DNA from: Thermofilum sp. NZ13 | GTDB lineage: Archaea; Thermoproteota; Thermoprotei; Thermofilales; Thermofilaceae | Length of the DNA: 64,000 bases | Assembly: GCA_002855745.1 (NCBI GenBank) | Contig: NDWX01000008.1 | Location: forward strand, 1 to 64,000 | Direction of reading: 5' to 3' | Shown: positions 58,614 through 64,000 of the stretch, one piece after another | How positions within the stretch are numbered: the first letter of the stretch is position 1 | Layout of the letters: each line of letters starts with the position of its first letter | The notes under the pieces: model-generated | What the model was told of the DNA's origin: nothing | Databases searched by the model: none | What the model saw: only the letters and a program-made list of their open reading frames with translations | Position numbers and translations under genes: made by a program

Positions 58614-58895
58614 TTAAAAAGCTGCAATGCTGCGAGAACTTGATGGAAACTGCTGGTCGGCTTCTTCCACTTCTACCTCCAGTGATCCGAGCGCCAGCGC
58701 TAGGCCCCAGGCTAGCGCGGCGACGCTCATAAGCAATGCCCCCAGCGCGCAGAAGAAAAGCGCCACGAGGCGGCCGGAAGGGTCATTTGAGGAGCGGTAT
58801 CCCTCGAAGCCTGCGACGAAGAACGTAAGCCCCACTAGCGCTGGCAGAAACGCCGCTGGAGAACCCTTCTCGGAGAACCTCAGCCTCCTGGGCAT
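58614..58895 (-). CDS. small membrane protein, two spans
   Basis: A 93-aa protein with two hydrophobic segments (AAFLPALVGLTFFVAGF and ALFFCALGALLMSVAALAW) and an acidic tail (EVEVEEADQQFPSSSRS). ATG 58895 is chosen from a GCTTATTAG box near 58927-58936. Unknown function. Confidence 0.55.
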   Translation of the reverse strand: MPRRLRFSEKGSPAAFLPALVGLTFFVAGFEGYRSSNDPSGRLVALFFCALGALLMSVAALAWGLALALGSLEVEVEEADQQFPSSSRSIAAF

Positions 58896-58916
58896 CCAAC
58901 ACCCACATAATTGCAC

Positions 58917-59265
58917 TATCCTAACTAATAAGCGCTTCGAATCCGAGGAGCCTTAAATAGTCATCACTCACTCTGCGAAGCCCTCACCATCTAGATACAA
59001 ACCCTTGTATCCAAGACGTCGGAGTGGCCGGCCGCTCTAGAGCTAAGCCGAAAACTTGGCGAGCCGCAGGGTAAAGCCACACTGACGCTTTTGCGCTTCC
59101 CGATTTATCTTGACTCTGGAAGCACAGTAAGTCTCTATGTAGTTTCACCTAGATAATAAAAAGCGCTATTAGCATGTTTAACAGAGACGAAAATAGCCTT
59201 TAAGTGCAGACCAAAAACAAGGGCAACAGCAAGGTTTATAAGCAAGCCCTCCGCATAACCATTGT
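58917..59265. other. 349-base region between the membrane protein and the pilin gene
   Basis: It contains the promoter of the membrane protein (58927-58936), a TTTAAATAG-like stretch, and the pilin promoter AAGGTTTATAAGC (59231-59243) about 25 bases before ATG 59266. No coding frame. Confidence 0.5.
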
Positions 59266-59712
59266 ATGGCGAAAAGACAGGCAATAAGCCCCGTAATAGC
59301 AACGGTCATCATAGTCGCCGTCACCATCGCCGTCGCGATCGCAGTGGCCTTCTGGATGACAGGCATTATCGGGCTCTTCACAGGCTTTGAGCAACTTACA
59401 ATTGAGACGATCTATGCGACACCAAATGGTACAGGTTGGAATGTTACGATTCATGTTTCTAACAGGGGTACAAGTCCGACATCCATTACGAACATTTTAA
59501 TCAATGGTGTCGATATTTCGACGTGTTCAAGAAATGTTACAGGCCCCACACTCCCGATTGCCTTTAATCCTGGCGACAACCGGACAATAACGCTTTCAAT
59601 AGCAAAGGGTACAACATGCGGTCCTACAAAGTTTACTGCTGGAGGAAGCATTGAAGTTAAGTTACACAGCTCCGGCGGCAAGGACTACCCGAAGCTTGTG
59701 GTTCTGCCTTAA
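59266..59712 (+). CDS. archaeal type IV pilin-like protein
   Basis: A 148-aa protein with a class III (prepilin/archaellin) N-terminus: MAKRQAISPVIATVI with cleavage expected after Arg4 or nearby, then one hydrophobic helix (~10-35) and an extracellular beta-rich domain with several NXS/T sequons (NGT, NVT, NRT) and two cysteines (STCSRN, GTTCGP). It should be processed by PibD/ArlK peptidase and assemble into a surface filament. No assembly ATPase is nearby. A lower G+C content than the surroundings. The C-terminus (EVKLHSSGGKDYPKLVVLP) matches the next, broken gene. Confidence 0.8.
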   Translation: MAKRQAISPVIATVIIVAVTIAVAIAVAFWMTGIIGLFTGFEQLTIETIYATPNGTGWNVTIHVSNRGTSPTSITNILINGVDISTCSRNVTGPTLPIAFNPGDNRTITLSIAKGTTCGPTKFTAGGSIEVKLHSSGGKDYPKLVVLP

Positions 59713-59790
59713 AGGAAAAATCTTTTTTAGGTCTGTTGGAGCAGTGCTTATAAAGTTATTTTTCTCAATAACTTTCTTGCTTGAAGGTGT

Positions 59791-60270
59791 ATGCGTAAAA
59801 CTGTTGGAATCGGCTTGCTGGTTCTCGCAGTCTTTTAAGTGGTTGTGCTGGAGCCCGGAGTGGTCGCGGTGGTCTACGACCCTTTTACGGGCTCTCTCAG
59901 CGGCCCGCACATAGGGCCCTCTGTGTTTCTGAAGGCTCCGTGGCAGGGCGTGGTTAGGGGCTCCTGCGGGGTGGGGGTCGTGGAGCTTTCAGGTAGGTCT
60001 GGCTCTGCTCCGGGACCGGTGGCGGCGCGCACGCGGGACGGTGTCGAGGTGTGGGTGGACATCAGCGAGTGCAGGGGCTCCGTGCAGGCGACCCCGAATG
60101 TGGCTGTGAACCCTCTCCCGATTCTCCCAGGCGGCTCGGCGACGATACTGCTCTCAGTGTCCAAGTCCGGGAAATGCGGTGCAACGGTGTTCATCCCCGG
60201 CCAGAGCATCGAGGTGAGGCTGCGCACGGCCTCGGGTGCGGAGTACGTGAAGCTCGTCGTCCTGCCCTGA
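59791..60270 (+). pseudogene. second pilin-like gene, interrupted by an in-frame TAA
   Basis: ATG 59791 starts a membrane-type N-terminus (MRKTVGIGLLVLAVF) that stops at TAA 59836-59838; the same frame continues from GTG 59839 (VVLEPGVVAVVYDPFTG) into a 140-residue domain ending EVRLRTASGAEYVKLVVLP, clearly related to the end of the pilin at 59266. Without the N-terminal helix the second part could not be a pilin. A GCTTATAAAG box lies at 59746-59755. The frame is intact apart from the stop, so the loss is recent or a sequencing error. Confidence 0.7.
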
Positions 60271-60290
60271 CCGCCGCGACCGGAGATAGA

Positions 60291-62186
60291 TCAGCCTTCT
60301 TGAGCCGCCTGAGGCTTGCTGCGGCGCTGCTTCTGCTCCTCGAGTGCTCTTAGGGTGAAGGCGACGAGCTCGGCTGTCTCCCTTGCCCTCACCTCGGGTG
60401 TGGCTCCGAGGTGGCCGCTCCTTGTCTCGACGCGCAGGTACGCGGGTGCGCCGAGGTCTAGGAGCCTGGCGGTGAGCTTGAGCGCGTGGGAAGGGTGGAC
60501 GCGGTCGTCGGCGAGGCCCGTGTACGCTAGTACGAAGGGGTAGTCGGCCGGCTTGAGGTTGTGGATGGGGGAGTAGGACTCGAGTACCTTTCTGTCCTCG
60601 GGGTCGTCGGGGTCGCCGTACTCGGTGGTCCAGAGCCTGCCGAGGTGGAGCCTGTGGTAGCGGAGCATGTCGGTGAGCGGGTAGCCGGCGAGGGCCACGT
60701 CGAGGAGCTCGGGCCTCCTAGCCAGTACGGCGGCGACGAGGAGCCCCCCGTTGCTCCTGCCGGTCGCGACGGTCATGTAGCCCCTAGCCCTGTAGTGCTC
60801 CAGGAACGCCTCGAAGTCCTCGAACACCCTCACCTTGTTCCCGCGCATCCCGGCCCTGTGCCACTCCTCCCCGTACTCGAAGCCACCCCTGAGGTTCGTC
60901 GAGACGAAGGCCGCGCCGGCCTCTAGGAGCATAACGGCCTCTGGCTGGAAGCGGGGCTTGACCGGCAGCGCGAACCCCCCGTAGCCGTACACCACCGCCA
61001 CCCTGTCGTCAGGGGCGGCCCTGCTCCTCACCTCGAAGCCGTGCACCCTCGTCCCGTCGCGCGAGGGGACCCACAGCTCCCTGACCTCCAGCCCGAGGGG
61101 AAGCGAGGAGCCCTCGACCAGCCTCGCGCCCCCCTGGTCTACGAGGTAGAGCTTGCTCGGGGTGTCGAAGGACTCGTACCTCGCCAGCGCCGCGCCGAAG
61201 CCCCTGGAGAGGATGGTGACGCTGCCCGGCCCCTCGCCTAGCCCCACCTCCCCTGCATGCTCTCCCTCCGGGCTGTAGAGCTCGAGCCTGTTCGCGCCGT
61301 CGACGAGCCTCACCGCGAGGAGCCTCCCGCCGACGAGTGCGGCGTCCTCGATGGGGTAGGCCTCGGCCCTCAAGATTACCCTGGCCCCCCGGCCAACCTC
61401 GACGACCTGGCCCAGGCTGTGCTCGTAGCTAAGCACGTAGCTGCGGCCCCCGAGCCTGCCCACCGGGTAGGCCTTGGAGCCTCCGGGGTCGTAGAGCAGC
61501 CTGAAGCCGCCGCCTGCGAGCTCGTACACGAGGGACCTCGACCAGCCGTGAAAAGCTACGGCGTACACCGACTCCCCGTCGCCCGCGAGGTGGACTAGCC
61601 AGTTCGTGCCCAGGCCCTCGCCGAAGACCAGCTCCTCCCCGGCCCCGAGCTCCGCCTCGAACACCCTGCTCGCCGGCGCCTCGACGCCGTCCGGAGCTGT
61701 GCCGGACCTGTAAGTGCGGACGTACAGGAACCTCTCCCTCGTGAGCCAGACGGGGGGCGAGACGTAGCCCTCTGGCCCCTCGATACGCTCGCCGGTCTCG
61801 GTGTCGACGATGAGCGTGCGCGCGTAGTCCGAGCCGGCCCTCGTGTGCAGGGCGGCCAGCATCCTCCCGTCCCTGCTCGCGCTGATCGATGCAACGACGG
61901 TGTCGCCGCCGAGCTCCCGCGCGTCCAGCACCGTCTGCGGCTCCGCGTCGCCGGTGCTGTACCTCTTGACGGTAAAGGTGCCACGCTCCCTGGTCAGGGC
62001 GTAGAGGCCCCCCTCGAAGAGCGCCGCGTCGACCACGTAGGGCAGGCTGTGGAGCTCCAGCGCGCGCTGGTAGAGGGCATCAGCGAGGGGCGAGACGAAC
62101 TCCCTGAACCTCCGGTTCTGCTCCTCGATGAAGGCCTTCACGCAGGGGTCCTCGAGGTCCTCGAGCCAGTCGTAGCCGCTAGACAC
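60291..62186 (-). CDS. prolyl oligopeptidase-family serine peptidase (S9)
   Basis: A 631-aa cytoplasmic-type enzyme: an N-terminal helix, a beta-propeller (~60-385) and an alpha/beta-hydrolase domain with the nucleophile motif VATGRSNGGLLVA (usually GGSxGG), Asp in YTGLADDRVHPSHALK and His in RSGHLGATPE. No signal peptide. It cuts short peptides after proline or related residues. GTG 62186 lies about 25 bases after an ACTTTTATATTCG box (62205-62217). It stands alone. Confidence 0.9.
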   Translation of the reverse strand: MSSGYDWLEDLEDPCVKAFIEEQNRRFREFVSPLADALYQRALELHSLPYVVDAALFEGGLYALTRERGTFTVKRYSTGDAEPQTVLDARELGGDTVVASISASRDGRMLAALHTRAGSDYARTLIVDTETGERIEGPEGYVSPPVWLTRERFLYVRTYRSGTAPDGVEAPASRVFEAELGAGEELVFGEGLGTNWLVHLAGDGESVYAVAFHGWSRSLVYELAGGGFRLLYDPGGSKAYPVGRLGGRSYVLSYEHSLGQVVEVGRGARVILRAEAYPIEDAALVGGRLLAVRLVDGANRLELYSPEGEHAGEVGLGEGPGSVTILSRGFGAALARYESFDTPSKLYLVDQGGARLVEGSSLPLGLEVRELWVPSRDGTRVHGFEVRSRAAPDDRVAVVYGYGGFALPVKPRFQPEAVMLLEAGAAFVSTNLRGGFEYGEEWHRAGMRGNKVRVFEDFEAFLEHYRARGYMTVATGRSNGGLLVAAVLARRPELLDVALAGYPLTDMLRYHRLHLGRLWTTEYGDPDDPEDRKVLESYSPIHNLKPADYPFVLAYTGLADDRVHPSHALKLTARLLDLGAPAYLRVETRSGHLGATPEVRARETAELVAFTLRALEEQKQRRSKPQAAQEG

Positions 62187-62389
62187 GGTCCATGCACGCG
62201 GCTTTCGAATATAAAAGTTACGTCGGTGGAATCATCCCTAGCATACGGGTGAGGCGTTTTCCCAAGAGCCTTTGCAATCCAGCCGGGGACTGGGGTGCAA
62301 ACTCCAACCGGCTTCCTCGCACGCGAACGGTCGGATGTGCACGAAACCCTTTTAAGCTGAGATGGAGTGGTTTGCCGCAGGGAGCGGGG

Positions 62390-63193
62390 TTGGAGTTGCT
62401 CAGCAAGGAGGAGAGGCTGAGGATCCTGAGGACGGTCGCGGAGGACGAGGAGTTCAGGCACGCGCTGATGGGCGCGCTTGGCTACTCCGAGCTCCTCTCA
62501 AACCTCGAGAAGATATGGGAGGAGGTCAAGGCGCTCCGCGAGGAGATCAAAGGGCTCAGAGAGGAGCAGGCGAAGATATGGAGGGAAATCGAGGAGATCA
62601 AGCTTGAGCAGGCGAAGATCTGGCAGGAGATACGGGCTATAAGGGAGGAGACCAAGAAGATCTGGCAGGAGATAGAGGGCATCAAGCGCGAGCAGGCCAA
62701 GATATGGGAGGAGATCAAAGCGCTCAGGGAGGAGGCGAACAAGCTCTGGAAGGAGGTCAGAGACCTCAAGGAGGGGCAGAGGAGGCTTGAGGAGGGCCTA
62801 GAGAAGGTATGGGGTGCGCTCTTCCATGGTTTCTCGCAGCTCAGTAAGTTCGCCGGGGTGACGTTCGAGGAGTTCGTGAGGACGCTTCTGACGGACCTCT
62901 TCCGGAGGCACGGCGAGATACCGGAGGGCGCTGAGCTGAAGCGGGCCGTGATTGACGGGGAGGAGGTGGACATTTTCCTCGAGGACCCGCTCATCGTCGG
63001 CGAGGTGACGGCGCGCGCGGAGCCCGACGAGCTGGAGAAGCTCCTCAGGAAGGCGAGGAGGGCGGAGGAGATCTACGGGAGGAGGGCGAGGCGCATCCTC
63101 ATCGTCGAGACCGCGGACGCGGCTGTAGCCAGGGAGCTCAGGAGGAGGGCCAGAGAAGAGGGCGTGGAGCTGGTGATCGGGAGGGAGGTCTGA
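62390..63193 (+). CDS. coiled-coil protein with nuclease-like C-terminus (DUF3782-like)
   Basis: A 267-aa protein: a short N-terminal part (EERLRILRTVAEDEEFRHAL), a coiled coil built of ~14-residue repeats (EEQAKIWREIEEIK, LEQAKIWQEIRAIR, REQAKIWEEIKALR) over residues ~40-135, and a C-terminal domain with GEEVDIFLEDPLIVGEVTAR and ARRILIVETADAA. The pattern resembles the PD-(D/E)XK-like DUF3782 group of Thermoproteota/Sulfolobales, although the expected ExK reads EVT, so catalysis is doubtful. TTG 62390 is favoured by a TTTTAAGC box at 62350-62357; the ORF is longer upstream but the added part is not protein-like. Confidence 0.65.
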   Translation: MELLSKEERLRILRTVAEDEEFRHALMGALGYSELLSNLEKIWEEVKALREEIKGLREEQAKIWREIEEIKLEQAKIWQEIRAIREETKKIWQEIEGIKREQAKIWEEIKALREEANKLWKEVRDLKEGQRRLEEGLEKVWGALFHGFSQLSKFAGVTFEEFVRTLLTDLFRRHGEIPEGAELKRAVIDGEEVDIFLEDPLIVGEVTARAEPDELEKLLRKARRAEEIYGRRARRILIVETADAAVARELRRRAREEGVELVIGREV

Positions 63194-63223
63194 GGCTCGC
63201 CGGCGCGCGCCACCCCTCACCGA

Positions 63224-64000
63224 TCACCCCTGAGCCCCGCTTTGCCGCGTCTTCAGCCTGTACACCTCGAGGCTCAGCGACGGCCTGTTTGCCTCGTAGA
63301 AGCTCGCCGCCCTGAGGTCGCTTGTGGTCCCGCGGGCGCTCCTGAACACCCTCACCACGCTCACACGCTTCGCGCCAAGCTCCCGGGCAAGGCTGAGGAG
63401 CTCCGCGAGGATCCTCGTCCCGACCCTTCTCCTCCAGTAGCGTCTGGCGACGTGCACCCCGTAGTCTATGTTGAAGTTCCGCGCGTTGAGGTATGCTAAT
63501 GCGACGGGCTCGCCGCCCAGGAAGCCGGCGACCACCCGGTGGTCTCCAGGTCTCGGTGGCACGAAGAAGCCCCAGCTCTGCTTCTGCACCCTCTCGAACG
63601 CGGCCATGTCTTCGCTGCTCCACTCGCGGTACACCCTGACCTCGACCTCCCTGTTGGGCTCCAGAACCTCGGCGTTCGGGCCCCAGAAGTAGAGAACCGA
63701 CTTGGCGTCGACCAGGCTTGCGTCAAACGGTGTGCCCTTAGGGACGACCAGGATCACCGCCGATCCGCCCACCCTGCTCAGAAGTGCGGGCAGGTCTGTG
63801 GGCGCGGGCGAGCTACAGACAACTAGGCTTGCATCGACTACTCTCCTCCTCACAAGCCACTTTACGCTAACTACCGCGGCCTCCACGCTCAAGCCCACCA
63901 GCGAGATAGATGCTGCGTTCTTCGCCCAGAATACCCTCAGCTTCCCCAGCTCCCTGTACCACTCCACAAACTCCTCGAAGCTCTCGAAGCCCAGCAGCAT
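63224..64000 (-). CDS. GNAT-family N-acetyltransferase
   Basis: At least 258 aa; the gene may extend beyond the window, since its ATG lies on the last bases. The GNAT fold is visible in the C-terminal half: FGGEPVALAYLNARN-type strand, acetyl-CoA loop RRYWRRRVGTRILAELL and the final strand with FYEANRPSLSLEVYRL. The N-terminal ~110 residues form an additional domain (AVILVVPKGTPFDASLVDAK). The acceptor substrate is unknown. Confidence 0.75.
   Translation of the reverse strand: MLLGFESFEEFVEWYRELGKLRVFWAKNAASISLVGLSVEAAVVSVKWLVRRRVVDASLVVCSSPAPTDLPALLSRVGGSAVILVVPKGTPFDASLVDAKSVLYFWGPNAEVLEPNREVEVRVYREWSSEDMAAFERVQKQSWGFFVPPRPGDHRVVAGFLGGEPVALAYLNARNFNIDYGVHVARRYWRRRVGTRILAELLSLARELGAKRVSVVRVFRSARGTTSDLRAASFYEANRPSLSLEVYRLKTRQSGAQG

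Overview
Kind of organism. The window reads as a chromosome segment of a G+C-rich hyperthermophilic archaeon, most likely Thermoproteota (Thermofilales/Thermoproteales-like; this placement is inference). The evidence is NreA, archaeal-type TyrRS, PaREP1-type and VapBC genes, an archaeal pilin, DUF58/MoxR/VWA genes, and many genes whose start codon lies about 25 bases after a TATA-like box, as expected of leaderless transcripts. No rRNA, convincing tRNA, CRISPR array or insertion sequence was found.

Layout. 1-1850: a strongly structured non-coding stretch, a SWIM-like minigene, a small winged-helix gene and a broken radical SAM gene. 1.8-6.1 kb: NreA overlapping a spore-photoproduct-lyase-type radical SAM gene, a ModE-type regulator, and a GltD-like flavoprotein. 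6.3-9.5 kb: a membrane-anchored coiled-coil protein, a flippase and a Nudix hydrolase. 9.5-12 kb: a tungstate ABC transporter (tupABC) whose promoter and first codons are duplicated in an exact 80-bp tandem repeat. 12-17 kb: small genes, an ankyrin protein, gene relics and almost 1 kb without genes. 17-24.3 kb: a DUF389 fusion protein divergent from a secreted C25-type protease and its membrane-anchored partner. 24.6-26.3 kb: a retropepsin/DUF5678 operon and a RelBE-type pair. 26.8-34 kb: tyrS, a YbaK editing protein, nikR, a radical SAM maturase of the tungsten-enzyme type, methyltransferase, HAD and nitrilase genes, and a decayed VapBC. 34-45.4 kb: an AAA ATPase, two ABC-2 exporters and a MoxR/DUF58/VWA membrane cluster. 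45.5-52 kb: VapBC, MDP-1-like phosphatase, threonine synthase, a gene split at a G8 run, and a rhomboid protease. 52-64 kb: a P-type ATPase, a DUF4143 ATPase behind two matching palindromes, an AbiEi-like gene behind another palindrome, a retropepsin homologue with a changed active site, a second copy of the winged-helix gene with its promoter, two pilin-like genes (one interrupted), a prolyl-oligopeptidase, a coiled-coil nuclease-like protein and a GNAT protein.

How the genes work together. Tungsten use is visible at three points: tungstate import (tupABC), a ModE-like sensor, and a radical SAM protein of the tungsten-oxidoreductase maturase type. A secreted or surface layer of function is suggested by the C25 protease, its anchored partner, pilins, rhomboid, DUF389 and VWA proteins. 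Several genes are interrupted: an in-frame TAG at 1258, a frameshift near 31577, a G8 run at 48520, a frameshift near 52095 and an in-frame TAA at 59836. Either this region is accumulating pseudogenes or the assembly has single-base errors; reads would decide. Promoter-proximal palindromes recur at 846, 9564, 45508, 56096/56130 and 57265 and are the best candidates for undescribed regulatory circuits.
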